Shown piece after piece: positions 17,662 through 26,349 of a stretch of 64,000 nucleotides of DNA (positions within the stretch are counted from its first letter, which is position 1; each line of letters starts with the position of its first letter). The stretch is from an uncultured Akkermansia sp. (lineage in GTDB: Bacteria; Verrucomicrobiota; Verrucomicrobiia; Verrucomicrobiales; Akkermansiaceae). Made by a program: the position numbers and the translations under genes. The notes beneath the pieces are model-generated. The model did not search any database. It saw only the letters and a list, made by a program, of their open reading frames with translations, and had not been told where the DNA came from. The stretch covers positions 22,420 to 86,419 of the forward strand of contig CANQAC010000003.1 of assembly GCA_947589345.1 (NCBI GenBank), written 5' to 3'.

Positions 17662-18539
17662 ACATAGTGGCGCCATCACTCATCCTCCGGTCCGCAGAGG
17701 AGGGGGATATTCCCCTGCCGGGTCGTACCACCCCGATCATCGGTTCCCGGTCCTTTCTCATCTCACTGGATTACGACGGCACCCTGCGTCGCAAAGGCAT
17801 GCAACCAAAAGATATGGATGCAAAAAGTTTCCAATTGCTCAAGCAGTTGCGCCATCAGGGGATTCGCTGGGGCATCAATACCGGGCGCTGCCTGGCTGAC
17901 ATGGCCGAAGTCCTCGCATCGCTCCCCCTGCAACCGGATTTTCTATGCACCTGTGAGCGCTACATTTACTTGTCCGATGGAAACGGCGTGCTGCAACCGC
18001 TCGCGGAACACAATGCCCGATGCCATGCAGCCAATACACACCTGCGTAACACGGTGCTGCCCGCGTGGAATGCGGCTCTGAATTCCCTGCGCCGCGAACT
18101 GCCCCATGCACAGTGGGAAATTGCCGCCACCGACCCCCTCTCCATTGTCGCCCAGGATAGCGAAACCATGGACCTGCTCATGCCTTCCATTCTCGAGCTT
18201 GCCTCCTCCCTGCCTGACGTCACCGCGCAGCGCGCCGGCAAATACCTGCGTCTCTCCGATGCTCACTTCAACAAGGGCGTAGCCTTGCAAGCCGTGCTGA
18301 ACGCCTGGCATATTCCCGAACATCACCTCTTCCTCATGGGGGATGGACACAACGACCTTGACGCCTTCCGCCTGTTTCCTCACGCTTTCTGTGCAACGCC
18401 GGCGGATGCTCATGTTGACGTCCTGCGATGGATATCGCAACGAGGCGGCTACATCTTCCCTGATGTGCCTTCAGCGCTCCTCGCGTGGGAGAGCTCCCTC
18501 GTCGCCGGAGATTCACTTCCAGGCCCGAGACAAGCGTAG
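17658..18539 (+). CDS. HAD-superfamily (Cof/IIB) hydrolase
   Basis: 293 residues from ATG 17658, overlapping the previous stop by four bases. The HAD motifs are complete: motif I LDYDGTL, motif II in NTGRCL, motif III Lys in FNKGVALQ, and motif IV GDGHNDLDAF. The cap between motifs II and III is of the IIB type, as in Cof, sucrose-phosphate and trehalose-phosphate phosphatases. It probably dephosphorylates a sugar or small phosphate ester in the cytoplasm. The coupling to two envelope proteins is curious but does not define a substrate. Confidence 0.8.
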   Translation: MNIVAPSLILRSAEEGDIPLPGRTTPIIGSRSFLISLDYDGTLRRKGMQPKDMDAKSFQLLKQLRHQGIRWGINTGRCLADMAEVLASLPLQPDFLCTCERYIYLSDGNGVLQPLAEHNARCHAANTHLRNTVLPAWNAALNSLRRELPHAQWEIAATDPLSIVAQDSETMDLLMPSILELASSLPDVTAQRAGKYLRLSDAHFNKGVALQAVLNAWHIPEHHLFLMGDGHNDLDAFRLFPHAFCATPADAHVDVLRWISQRGGYIFPDVPSALLAWESSLVAGDSLPGPRQA

Positions 18540-18801
18540 GAGAGGTTTCGCTATCTTCCGTGGAGGGAGATACCATAATGGAACCTCCTGCGCTTCCTCA
18601 CTCGGAACGCCGAAAGGCATGCAGAATCAGTCCGGACCTCGCTGCCGGAAAGGTCATGAACTCCCCATCCCCATTTGCCCATCCTTTGGAAATGAGTTCC
18701 TCAACACGTACAATCAACACCTCGCCAATCGAAAGTCAGTCGCCGTGATCGGGAATCGCCTCTTCTGCCGCACCCGCTCCATGCTCGGGAGTGAATTGCT
18801 C
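18540..18801 (-). pseudogene. Possible gene remnant on the minus strand (three same-frame segments split by two TGA)
   Basis: Reading the minus strand in one frame gives three protein-like stretches interrupted only by TGA at 18738-18736 and 18600-18598. The middle one (GTG 18720) encodes 40 residues including EVLIVRVEELISKGWANGDG. The last begins at ATG 18576 after a strong AGGAGG with 7-base spacing (MVSPSTEDSETSP). The context D-stop-LSIGEVLIV...GWANG is faintly SH3-like, so the first TGA may be a former Trp or Glu codon. It could equally be two tiny coupled genes or chance openness in GC-rich DNA. Confidence 0.3.
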
Positions 18802-18829
18802 TTGACGCGTGCTTGAATTAGGATAGAAT
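18802..18829 (+). promoter_or_regulatory. Promoter of kdsB-uppS
   Basis: TTGACG (18802-18807), 16-bp spacer, TAGAAT (18824-18829). A GTG in frame with kdsB lies 9 bases downstream. Confidence 0.6.
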
Positions 18830-18862
18830 GAGGACGCGGTGCAGCAAACCGCTTCCCGAATC

Positions 18863-19687
18863 ATGGCAGCAAAGTTCCTACTCGTCATCCCGGCACGCTA
18901 CGCATCCACCCGCTTGCCAGGAAAGCCACTCGTTAAAATCGCCGGCATTGAAATGATCCGCCGCGTCGCGGATATAGCGGCTTGTATCTGCCGACATAAC
19001 GAAACGTGTAATTACGTGGTCGCGACGGATGACCAGCGCATCCAGACCTTCTGCCAGAGCGCCGAAATACCGGTCATGATGACGGCTGAAAGCTGCCGCA
19101 GCGGCACAGAACGCTGCCGGGACGTTGTGCAACACCACCCCTCTCGCCCCGACTTTGTGGTCAACCTGCAAGGAGATAATCCCCTCTGCCCCCCATGGGT
19201 TATTCAGCAACTGCTGGATGCCTGTCAGGCTGAGCAAGCTGATGTGTACACACCATGCATTCGCCTCAATTGGGAGGAGTACGATCGTTTGGTGGAATCA
19301 AAGCGTAGCACACCATTCAGCGGCACCACCGTGCTTGTAGATCATGCAGGCTATGCCATGGCCTTTTCAAAAAATATCATTCCCGCCGTTCGCAAACCGG
19401 CTAAAGCCCGCGAACTCTGCCCGCTCAGCCCGGTGCGCCGTCATGTCGGTCTTTATGCTTACACAACTGACGCTTTGCAGACCTATTTTTCCCTGCCTGA
19501 ATCACCCTACGAACCCGGTTGCATTGAAGGACTGGAGCAAATGCGTTTTCTTTTTAATGGTCTGCGCATCAAAATGGTCGAAACAGACTACCGAGGGCGC
19601 AAATCAACCGCCGGCGTGGACTCACCTGAGGACGTCCAGCGCGTGGAAGCTATCTTGCGGGAATACGGGGAATTCGACCTTAGCTGA
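18863..19687 (+). CDS. kdsB: 3-deoxy-manno-octulosonate cytidylyltransferase (CMP-Kdo synthetase)
   Basis: 274 residues from ATG 18863. It activates Kdo with CTP for transfer to lipid A. Signatures: IPARYASTRLPGKPL (nucleotide binding), VATDD, CRSGTER, VVNLQGDNPL (the family norm is NVQGDEP, so Asn replaces the usual Glu), RRHVGLYAYT and the C-terminal GVDSPEDVQRVEAIL. The Q-G-D-N change sits near the metal site and could alter substrate preference. An in-frame GTG at 18839, preceded by GAGGA and 9 bases from the -10 box, would add eight residues and would fit the leaderless pattern seen elsewhere. kdsA is at 21.7 kb. Confidence 0.88.
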   Translation: MAAKFLLVIPARYASTRLPGKPLVKIAGIEMIRRVADIAACICRHNETCNYVVATDDQRIQTFCQSAEIPVMMTAESCRSGTERCRDVVQHHPSRPDFVVNLQGDNPLCPPWVIQQLLDACQAEQADVYTPCIRLNWEEYDRLVESKRSTPFSGTTVLVDHAGYAMAFSKNIIPAVRKPAKARELCPLSPVRRHVGLYAYTTDALQTYFSLPESPYEPGCIEGLEQMRFLFNGLRIKMVETDYRGRKSTAGVDSPEDVQRVEAILREYGEFDLS

Positions 19688-19701
19688 TACTTCCTCCCGC
19701 C

Positions 19702-20415
19702 ATGCCTCGCGTGCCATCGAAGCTTCCGCAACATATCGCCATCATCATGGATGGAAATGGTCGCTGGGCGCGCCTGCACGACCTGCCCCGTTCCAAAGGC
19801 CACGAAAAAGGAGGGGAGGCCGTCCACCGGGTGATCCAAATGTGCCTGGAGCGAGGAATCCCTTGGCTTACTCTCTATGCCTTTTCTACGGAAAATTGGG
19901 GACGATCGGCAGCGGAAGTAAGGGGACTCATGAATATGCTCTACCGCTTTCTCAAGCAAAGCCGGTCCATCCTCACGGAAAAAGATGTGCGATTGCGTGC
20001 CATTGGTGAACTGGATATGCTTCCGGAGAAAAATCGTCGTCTGCTGCAGGAGTATACAGAAGGCTCGGCATCCCACAAAGCATTGAATCTCACCCTCGCT
20101 CTCTCCTATGGTTCCCGACAGGAGATTACATCCGCCGCACGCCGTCTCGCAGCCCGTGTGCAAGCTGGCGAACTGGAACCAAACGATATCACGCCGCAAC
20201 TACTCAGCGACTCGCTCTACACCGTCGGCATGCCCGACCCGGATCTGCTCATCCGCACTTCGGGTGAATTACGTCTCTCCAATTACCTCCTCTGGCAAGT
20301 GAGCTATGCTGAACTGTGGGTGACCGACGTGTTGTGGCCGGACTTCTCAGAAGCCGACTTTGACGAAGCTCTGGCAGACTACGCTGCGCGCCACAGGAGA
20401 TATGGCAAACACTAG
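19702..20415 (+). CDS. uppS: Undecaprenyl diphosphate synthase (cis-prenyltransferase)
   Basis: 237 residues. It extends farnesyl diphosphate with isopentenyl units to make the C55 carrier lipid for peptidoglycan and O-antigen. All UPPS regions are present: IAIIMDGNGRWA with the catalytic Asp, GHEKGGEAV, LYAFSTENWGR, DLLIRTSGELRLSNYLLWQ and ELWVTDVLWPDF. It is 14 bases downstream of kdsB, so the two envelope genes are probably co-transcribed. Its last four bases overlap the end of the convergent FtsB-like gene. Confidence 0.95.
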   Translation: MPRVPSKLPQHIAIIMDGNGRWARLHDLPRSKGHEKGGEAVHRVIQMCLERGIPWLTLYAFSTENWGRSAAEVRGLMNMLYRFLKQSRSILTEKDVRLRAIGELDMLPEKNRRLLQEYTEGSASHKALNLTLALSYGSRQEITSAARRLAARVQAGELEPNDITPQLLSDSLYTVGMPDPDLLIRTSGELRLSNYLLWQVSYAELWVTDVLWPDFSEADFDEALADYAARHRRYGKH

Positions 20416-20801
20416 TTTTTGGGGGGCTGTGGAGTAGGGTGCGGGCGATTGACCGGTGCAGGCCGACGAATCACCGTTTCGCCTTCTTTAGCTTGGTTGG
20501 CTCGGTCACGAGCCGTTTGCTCAAAGTACTCAGGATCCATCATCCAAATATAGCGATTGTGCGCTTCTTCCTCCTCCTCCATCGCTTTGATGAGCCGGTG
20601 ACTCGCAGAGTCCTTCTGCTGACGCAAACTCTTCACCTCTAACCATGCCGGCAGCACCAGCATCGTCCCTAAAAATGTCTCAAGAGCCAAAAAAATTAGT
20701 CCACATATTCCGAGTACGTGCCAAATTCCCTGCGTTTGCTGCTCGCGCCGTAGCTCAATTTCCTCACGGGTGCGGCGTCTTCTGGTCGGTAACAGGGACA
20801 T
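20412..20801 (-). CDS. FtsB/DivIC-like septum formation initiator
   Basis: 129 residues. The topology is that of FtsB/DivIC: a short basic cytoplasmic N-terminus (LLPTRRRRTREE), one transmembrane helix (LGICGLIFLALETFLGTMLVL), an Arg/Lys/Glu heptad region (KSLRQQKDSASHRLIKAMEEEEE), then the conserved C-terminal motif DPEYFEQTARDRANQAKEGETVI, where the family has DPxYIEKxAREKLGxVKPGE. A Pro-rich tail ends it. FtsB bridges FtsL and FtsQ in the divisome. It follows the SpeE-like gene by 18 bases on the same strand. Confidence 0.75.
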   Translation of the reverse strand: MSLLPTRRRRTREEIELRREQQTQGIWHVLGICGLIFLALETFLGTMLVLPAWLEVKSLRQQKDSASHRLIKAMEEEEEAHNRYIWMMDPEYFEQTARDRANQAKEGETVIRRPAPVNRPHPTPQPPKN

Positions 20802-20819
20802 CGTTTACTCAGAATATCG

Positions 20820-21491
20820 TCAACGTTCTGCAAAAGGTACAAACCGTCCGCGGCGGGCCAAAACCATCGTATACATCTTCGTCTGTTTCCCCTTGTCAGA
20901 TACCGGCAGGGGAGAGGTGGACAATTCAAATCCGGCGCGGCGCAAAGTGGCGTCCAGCTTTTTATCCGGACGCCCCAGCAGTATGGCCAGCAAGCATCCC
21001 CCTTTCAAAGCTTGAAAAAAGGCCTGGGCTTCGGCCGCGTCCATCTCGCATCGCGCGTGCGTGTGGCGCATGATGACGGCGTGCAGCGAACCTGTCCGTT
21101 TGCGGCATAACTCAGCAGCACTCTCGCACTCCACAGTCACGCGCTCGTCGTCCAATGTATCCCCCATGGAGCAATAATTGCGATTCCATTCAACGATTTT
21201 CTGCACCGGTTCTGCGATGATGAATCGAGCCTTGGCACGCGGCAAAGCTGCCAATACCGCTCTCGCTCCGTACCCCAATCCCAGCCCGGCTACCATAATG
21301 CAAGGCTTATTCGCTCGCACCACGGGCGATACTGCCAACCCTGCCATATTCGCCTCAGCCGCACCGGTGCGACTCGTTACCACCGAAACACCATCCATGA
21401 TCAAACTCAGCTCACCATCGCGACTCCAAAGTTCCCACTCATGCCCTGCGGCATCAATCGTAGGTTCTTCCAATCTGATCAGCGGTTTCAT
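20820..21491 (-). CDS. SpeE-like methyltransferase-fold protein
   Basis: 223 residues from ATG 21491. It shows a Rossmann nucleotide-binding motif IMVAGLGLGYGARAVLAALP with an acidic residue at the end of strand 2 (IIAEPVQKI), as in the spermidine synthase superfamily. The catalytic Asp-rich loop of true spermidine synthases (usually DxxD near GG) is not obvious, and the protein is shorter than SpeE (about 280). It may thus be a SpeE-like methyltransferase with a different substrate. An FtsB-like gene lies 18 bases downstream. Confidence 0.6.
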   Translation of the reverse strand: MKPLIRLEEPTIDAAGHEWELWSRDGELSLIMDGVSVVTSRTGAAEANMAGLAVSPVVRANKPCIMVAGLGLGYGARAVLAALPRAKARFIIAEPVQKIVEWNRNYCSMGDTLDDERVTVECESAAELCRKRTGSLHAVIMRHTHARCEMDAAEAQAFFQALKGGCLLAILLGRPDKKLDATLRRAGFELSTSPLPVSDKGKQTKMYTMVLARRGRFVPFAER

Positions 21492-21500
21492 ACCACGGGG

Positions 21501-21530
21501 AATATAGCAGATCTTCCCATAAATTGGCAA
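21501..21530 (-). promoter_or_regulatory. Promoter of the SpeE-like gene
   Basis: Minus strand: TTGCCA (21525-21530), 18-bp spacer, TATATT (21501-21506), 9 bases before the ATG at 21491. Confidence 0.5.
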
Positions 21531-21661
21531 GACAAATCCGGCGCTTCTCGCAAGCCAGACTGCATCCTGAATTGCAACTTCATCTGCCGGCGACGTGTGA
21601 CATTCCTGAACGCAGATTAACCCAGGCAGTCGTCATCCACATTAAGTTCTCAGCACTTGTC

Positions 21662-21690
21662 TTGACTTTACCCAGCCCGTAAGGCATAAT
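21662..21690 (+). promoter_or_regulatory. Promoter of the kdsA-lptCAB operon
   Basis: TTGACT (21662-21667), 17-bp spacer, CATAAT (21685-21690). The ATG is 23 bases further, preceded by GAGGG, so this operon has a conventional leader. Confidence 0.6.
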
Positions 21691-21713
21691 GACCTCATAC
21701 GAGGGAAACCCTT

Positions 21714-22538
21714 ATGTCTTTCCACATTCAAAACATCGAAATCGGCGGCGCTCGTCCTTTCTACATTTTGGGGCCTTGCTCCTTGGAAAAAGAAGACTTT
21801 GCCTGGCAAATGGCACGAAGCATCAAAGATATATGCTCTCGACTGAACGTCCCGTTCATCTTCAAAGCTTCTTACGACAAAGCAAACCGCACCAGCGCCA
21901 AGAGCTTCCGCGGTCCGGGTCTCGAAGAAGGCTGCCGCATTCTTGCGCAAATCGGCAAGGAACTGCACGTGCCTGTGGTCACCGATGTACATACCGAGGA
22001 ACAGGCCGAATACGCTGCACAGTACGTTGATCTGCTGCAAGTACCGGCATTTCTGTGCCGCCAGAGCGATTTGCTCGAAGCCTGCGCCAAAAGTGGTCGC
22101 CCGGTGAACGTGAAAAAAGGTCAGTTTCTGGCGCCGTGGGATTGCCGCAACATCTGTGAAAAAATGGTCTCCTTCGGCTGTCAACATTTCATGCTCTGCG
22201 AACGCGGCACAAGCTTCGGATACAACAACCTGGTGGTGGATATGCGCGGCCTGAAGTGGATGCGTGAGTTTGGCTATCCTGTGGTGTTTGATGCCACCCA
22301 CTCTGTGCAGCGTCCGGGGGGGTTAGGCGGCACTACCGGCGGAGATCGTGATCTGGCTCCTGTTCTCGCGAACGCCGCCATGGCTGTAGGCATAGACGGA
22401 GTATTCATGGAAGTTCACAGCGACCCCGACCATGCCCTGAGCGATGGTCCCAATCAGATTCGTCTTTCGGATTTGGAGCGCATTCTGAAGCATTTGCAAC
22501 TGCTGCGTTCCGCTTGGGATCAAATACAAAAGGACTGA
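21714..22538 (+). CDS. kdsA: 2-dehydro-3-deoxyphosphooctonate aldolase (Kdo-8-phosphate synthase)
   Basis: 274 residues, the family length. It condenses phosphoenolpyruvate with arabinose-5-phosphate to Kdo-8-phosphate. Visible hallmarks: YILGPCSLE, FKASYDKANRTS, FRGPGLEEGCRIL, VVTDVHTEEQA, LLQVPAFLCRQSDL, NVKKGQFLAPWD, CERGTSFGYNNLVVDMRG and FDATHSVQRPGG. NVKKGQFLAPW is followed by DC where metal-independent enzymes have an Asn, so whether the enzyme is metal-dependent should be checked. First gene of the Lpt operon. Confidence 0.97.
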   Translation: MSFHIQNIEIGGARPFYILGPCSLEKEDFAWQMARSIKDICSRLNVPFIFKASYDKANRTSAKSFRGPGLEEGCRILAQIGKELHVPVVTDVHTEEQAEYAAQYVDLLQVPAFLCRQSDLLEACAKSGRPVNVKKGQFLAPWDCRNICEKMVSFGCQHFMLCERGTSFGYNNLVVDMRGLKWMREFGYPVVFDATHSVQRPGGLGGTTGGDRDLAPVLANAAMAVGIDGVFMEVHSDPDHALSDGPNQIRLSDLERILKHLQLLRSAWDQIQKD

Positions 22539-22555
22539 TAATCGGTTTACAACAC

Positions 22556-23020
22556 ATGGGACGTCGATTTTTCTTCTCTCTGCTCATCCTGTTTCTGCTT
22601 TCCCCCTCGTGGGCGCAGGTAGCAGAGCGCACCGCCGGGGAGGGCGAGTTCCCGGCTCTTCAGCTGCTTCCCCCGGGTAGTGTGGTTCACGGCATCTCAC
22701 TGCCACGCTACGAAGACCACCGTGTAACCGCCATGCTCAAGGCTGACCTGCTCGAAGTTCTCTCGCGTCATGAAGCTCGCTTGGAAAACATCCACTCTGT
22801 GCTTTACGGAGAAGATGGTGAATCCACACGTCTCAATTTACCCGGGGCGCGCTATAACTTCCGCACCGCCCTTCTCAGCTCGCGTACCGGCCCGGTGGAA
22901 CTCATCCACCCGCGTTATAACGCCCGCGCATCCGGCGTTATCTTCCACAGCGTTTCCCACCGTGGCGTACTCACCGGACCGGTTCACACCGTCATTCGCA
23001 ATTCCCCGGAACACCCATGA
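22556..23020 (+). CDS. LptC-like LPS export protein
   Basis: 154 residues from ATG 22556. The hydrophobic N-terminus FFFSLLILFLLSPSWA serves as membrane anchor or signal. The remainder is beta-rich: ISLPRYEDHRVTAMLKADLLEVLSRHEARLENIHSVLYG, the strand pattern typical of LptC (polypeptide that ends in ...Y....tA..a.yn...). LptC relays LPS from the LptB2FG transporter to LptA in the periplasm. Sequence conservation in LptC is low, so the call leans on position between kdsA and the LptA-like gene and on the operon. Its stop overlaps the next gene by four bases. Confidence 0.65.
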   Translation: MGRRFFFSLLILFLLSPSWAQVAERTAGEGEFPALQLLPPGSVVHGISLPRYEDHRVTAMLKADLLEVLSRHEARLENIHSVLYGEDGESTRLNLPGARYNFRTALLSSRTGPVELIHPRYNARASGVIFHSVSHRGVLTGPVHTVIRNSPEHP

Positions 23021-25290
23021 GGTTCCACCTCACCAGCTTGTTGCTCGCCGCAGCTGTATCCTTCGCTGCCGGTCAGGATTCCTCGCCCTCTTCGCCCCTG
23101 TTGGACGATATGAATCGCTGGGAACAAGAGGTGGCACAAACAGAGTTATCTCTCTCCTCCCTGAGCAAGCTCCCCGATGTCCCTTTCGATCCGCGTTCAG
23201 AGATGCCCGACATCGTCCCCGGTTCAACGGCTGTTCTTGCCGACTCCGGGATGTATTTTGATGAACGCCGTGCCTGTGTCGTCTATGTGGGTAATGTGCG
23301 TCTGAACCACGTCAGTCTCCAGTTGCGTGCGGCCCATCGTCTGTACGTACTGATGCCGGAAAAAGAAAAGAAAACAGCTGCTGACGAAATTTCCGACACG
23401 GACGCTCCCCCCGGCGCTACGCCCCATGCACGACAGCCAGCTGCTCCCACAAAGCAACCGCAGCAGCCTGCCGCTTTACCGGTAGAGATATCCGCTCAAA
23501 ACGCGGCGGTTGATACCATTGTCAGCCGAGTCCTGCTGGAAGGACTTCCCGGCGCGCCTTCTCTCACTTTTCGTCGCGGCGAGGATACTTTGGTGGTGCA
23601 AGCTCAGGCGAGCGGAAAGCCTGCCCGCGCGTACGCTGACGAAGCCGGTAATGTTTTGCTTTTAGGGTCACGTTTCTCCGGTTCCATGACACATGAAGCA
23701 GAACGCTATGAACTCAACGCTCAACAAGGACCGGTGGAATATGACGCCACAACACGTACAATCACCATCCACGGAAAAGCTGTACTCAAATCGCCACGGG
23801 GCACCGTGGAATGCACCCGACTGATGCGCCTCTCTTTTGCGCCGGGAGAAACTCCCCCGAAACCGGAACCGGGCAACAAACCATTCTCCCAGTTCACCAA
23901 TATGCGCCTCGGACAAATCTCGTATGCAGAGGCGCATGGTGACGTGATCTGCACGATGCCGGAGCAGGAGGGACGCCCGGCCTCCCGCGCCACCGGAGAG
24001 AGTCTCACCTACGATGGCGCCACCGGAGATTGCCGTCTCCGGGGCAAGCCTTGCACCCTGACATACGGTCAACAATCGCTGCAAACTTCCGGAGAAATCC
24101 ACTTAGAACCGAGTGGCGACGCCTCCATCACCGGGGATAATATCTCTGGCTCCTACGAGCGCCCTCTCGCAGGTGCGAAAAACGGACCCACGGTCATCGG
24201 CACCTTCACCACATGCGGCCCGGTTCTGTACAGCGCCAACGATCATTGCATCTCACTGCCGGCTGGCATCACCGCCCAAGATCCCTATGCCCGTTTCAGC
24301 TGCTCCGGGGAAACTCAAATTTTCCTGCTCGAGTCAACCTCCCCCCTCCCCCCTCGTAAGCCCGGCACTCCCAACCTCTCCATCGCCCACCACCAGGGGC
24401 TCTCTCTTCTTCGTGCCTCCGAATGCGTCAACCTCCACAGCGAAGCTACCGACACCCAGCCAATGGCGGATGCTGTTTGTGACTCGTTGGAAGCGGATTT
24501 CGTGCGTGGTACGGCTCACCTGCAGGCCCAGGACGCTCACGCCGCCTCCCTGCACTACGGCGATTATTCCCTCTGCGCACAAAGTCCATCTTCCCAGGTG
24601 GCGGATGTTCAGGTACTCGATAATGGAGACTTGCTTGCCCACGGTGACCGGATTCTCACTAAGTTACCGGGCGATAAAGGCTCCACATCCATCACCTGCG
24701 CCGACTTCATGAAGCTCGAACGTGAGCGCGCCCTGCTCTTCCTTGGTCCTCAATCCGTCATTGATGCGCCGGATGGCATCATGACCGCCGTGTCTGCCAT
24801 GGATGCCGAGTTGTTCCGTGGTCCGCCCTCCACCCACCCACGCCTTCCTAAATACCCGCATCTGGATTACAATTTTACGGGACTGCGCTCCGCCGTCACG
24901 CAGCAAGGTGGTTCGCTGCGTACTGTGAAGTTGAGCATGCAATGCGACGGTCCTATCCGGATACGCATGGTGCCGGGCGCTTCCACATCCTTCCGCGACG
25001 CGCTGGAGCTGGCTTCTGCTCGTGACCACGTCCGGCTTGCCGGCAAAGATGCCAACGGCAAACTCATACGGGCGGACGGGGATTTTCTCGACTTTGATCG
25101 CGCATCCGGCAATATTTACCTGCGCGGTACACGCGTCTCCCTCATGGATTCCTATAACACCCATACCGCCTCCGGGCGCGGCGCTTGCATTACACTCGAT
25201 CCCAAAAACAATATTCGTATCGACGGTGAGCACCAAACCACCACAGCCAATCGCATCCACCAACAAGTTGAATCCCAAAAAAAGAAATGA
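23017..25290 (+). CDS. Large LptA/OstA-like LPS transport protein
   Basis: 757 residues, about four times E. coli LptA. It has a signal peptide (MRFHLTSLLLAAAVSFAAG) and beta-rich repeats of the OstA type: ADSGMYFDERRACVVYVGNVRLNH near residue 75, then ATTRTITIHGKAVLKSPRGTVECTRL and similar modules such as DFLDFDRASGNIYLRG at the C-terminus. These strands form the jelly-roll bridge that carries LPS across the periplasm. The gene lies between LptC-like and LptB genes with four-base overlaps on both sides. The great length suggests several fused jelly rolls, or a fusion of LptA with extra domains. Confidence 0.7.
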   Translation: MRFHLTSLLLAAAVSFAAGQDSSPSSPLLDDMNRWEQEVAQTELSLSSLSKLPDVPFDPRSEMPDIVPGSTAVLADSGMYFDERRACVVYVGNVRLNHVSLQLRAAHRLYVLMPEKEKKTAADEISDTDAPPGATPHARQPAAPTKQPQQPAALPVEISAQNAAVDTIVSRVLLEGLPGAPSLTFRRGEDTLVVQAQASGKPARAYADEAGNVLLLGSRFSGSMTHEAERYELNAQQGPVEYDATTRTITIHGKAVLKSPRGTVECTRLMRLSFAPGETPPKPEPGNKPFSQFTNMRLGQISYAEAHGDVICTMPEQEGRPASRATGESLTYDGATGDCRLRGKPCTLTYGQQSLQTSGEIHLEPSGDASITGDNISGSYERPLAGAKNGPTVIGTFTTCGPVLYSANDHCISLPAGITAQDPYARFSCSGETQIFLLESTSPLPPRKPGTPNLSIAHHQGLSLLRASECVNLHSEATDTQPMADAVCDSLEADFVRGTAHLQAQDAHAASLHYGDYSLCAQSPSSQVADVQVLDNGDLLAHGDRILTKLPGDKGSTSITCADFMKLERERALLFLGPQSVIDAPDGIMTAVSAMDAELFRGPPSTHPRLPKYPHLDYNFTGLRSAVTQQGGSLRTVKLSMQCDGPIRIRMVPGASTSFRDALELASARDHVRLAGKDANGKLIRADGDFLDFDRASGNIYLRGTRVSLMDSYNTHTASGRGACITLDPKNNIRIDGEHQTTTANRIHQQVESQKKK

Positions 25291-26036
25291 GCAGTCCCGA
25301 TTCTACCCCATCCCTGCTGAATGCCCATGACCTCTGCAAGACCTATAGGGAACGCTGTGTGGTGGATCATGTGAGCATGGAAGTTCACGCCGGAGAAATC
25401 GTCGGCTTGCTTGGTCCTAATGGCGCGGGCAAGACCACATCCTTCTACATGGTAGCCGGTCTGGTGCGCCCGGATGAAGGAAATGTCCATTTTTGCGGGC
25501 AAGACGTGACAGGACTCCCCATGCACCTTCGCGCTCGCCTCGGCATGGGTTACCTCCCTCAGGAAGAATCCATCTTTCGCAAACTCAGCGTCCAGGACAA
25601 CCTGATGGCTATTCTCGAAACCCGCGCCGACCTCTCCCGCCGCCAGCAAAAAGAAAAAGCCGATGAACTCATGGAACGTTTTAATATCACCCGGCTGCGG
25701 AAAAGCCAGGCGCTCCAGCTCTCTGGCGGAGAAAAGCGTCGACTCACCATTGCGCGAGCCCTTGCCTCTAACCCCAAGCTGCTGATGCTCGATGAGCCAT
25801 TTGCCGGCGTGGATCCCATCGCCGTGCAGGATATTCAGCATATCGTGGCCTCTCTCCGCGAAACGGATGGACTTTCCATTCTCATCACGGACCACAACGT
25901 TCGTGAAACCTTAGGCATTGTGGATCGAGCGTATATCCTCTTTGAGGGACGTGTCATCAAACATGGCAATGCTCAGGAAATTGCCAACGATCCAAAAACT
26001 CGCAAAATATACTTGGGCGAACATTTCAAGATGTAA
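25287..26036 (+). CDS. lptB: LPS export ABC transporter ATP-binding protein
   Basis: 249 residues. Walker A GPNGAGKT (43-50), Q-loop YLPQEES, signature LSGGEKRR, Walker B LLMLDEPFAGVDP and switch His in ITDHNVRET. The DPIAVQDIQ stretch and the C-terminal IYLGEHFKM are characteristic of LptB, which powers LPS extraction from the inner membrane with LptF and LptG. No lptF/G is in the window, so the permease is encoded elsewhere. Confidence 0.95.
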   Translation: MSSPDSTPSLLNAHDLCKTYRERCVVDHVSMEVHAGEIVGLLGPNGAGKTTSFYMVAGLVRPDEGNVHFCGQDVTGLPMHLRARLGMGYLPQEESIFRKLSVQDNLMAILETRADLSRRQQKEKADELMERFNITRLRKSQALQLSGGEKRRLTIARALASNPKLLMLDEPFAGVDPIAVQDIQHIVASLRETDGLSILITDHNVRETLGIVDRAYILFEGRVIKHGNAQEIANDPKTRKIYLGEHFKM

Positions 26037-26055
26037 TGCGCGCCAAGCTGCTTGA

Positions 26056-26259
26056 TCAATCGTCCCGGCGTTTCCGCAAGTCACGCCTCACGCTCAGCCA
26101 CGTCCCGAGCGCCACACTAAAAAGCAGCACACAGACGCCCGCTGCCACAATTTGCCGCGCCAATTCCGGCCGCTCTCCCTGCACCAGGGCGTACGCCACC
26201 CCCAGCAACACGGCCCCAACCAGCAGGACGATCACGCCGACTTTGTTGGCTTCCCACAT
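26056..26259 (-). CDS. Small two-helix membrane protein
   Basis: 67 residues from ATG 26259. Two hydrophobic helices (GVIVLLVGAVLLGVAYAL and IVAAGVCVLLFSVALGTWL) separated by a short charged loop, with a basic C-terminus RRDLRKRRDD. Nothing catalytic. The frame can be extended upstream to a TTG but that passes through the rubrerythrin terminator, so I kept the ATG. Function unknown. Confidence 0.55.
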   Translation of the reverse strand: MWEANKVGVIVLLVGAVLLGVAYALVQGERPELARQIVAAGVCVLLFSVALGTWLSVRRDLRKRRDD

Positions 26260-26289
26260 AGATTTGCTTTTCACGTTTCTCTTTTCAGG

Positions 26290-26321
26290 AAAAGAGGCCA
26301 GACCGAAGCTGCGGCCTGGCC
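26290..26321 (-). terminator. Intrinsic terminator of rubrerythrin
   Basis: Minus strand: a 10-base stem (GGCCAGGCCG / CGGTCTGGCC, one imperfect pair) with a CAGCTT loop, followed by TCTTTT. It lies 29 bases past the stop of the rubrerythrin gene. Confidence 0.75.
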
Positions 26322-26349
26322 CCTGATAAGCTGACAACTGCGCTCAGAC

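Noticed and set aside
18343-18816. 157-codon plus-strand frame overlapping the HAD gene
   Set aside because: Out of frame with a clear HAD protein and without a start signal.
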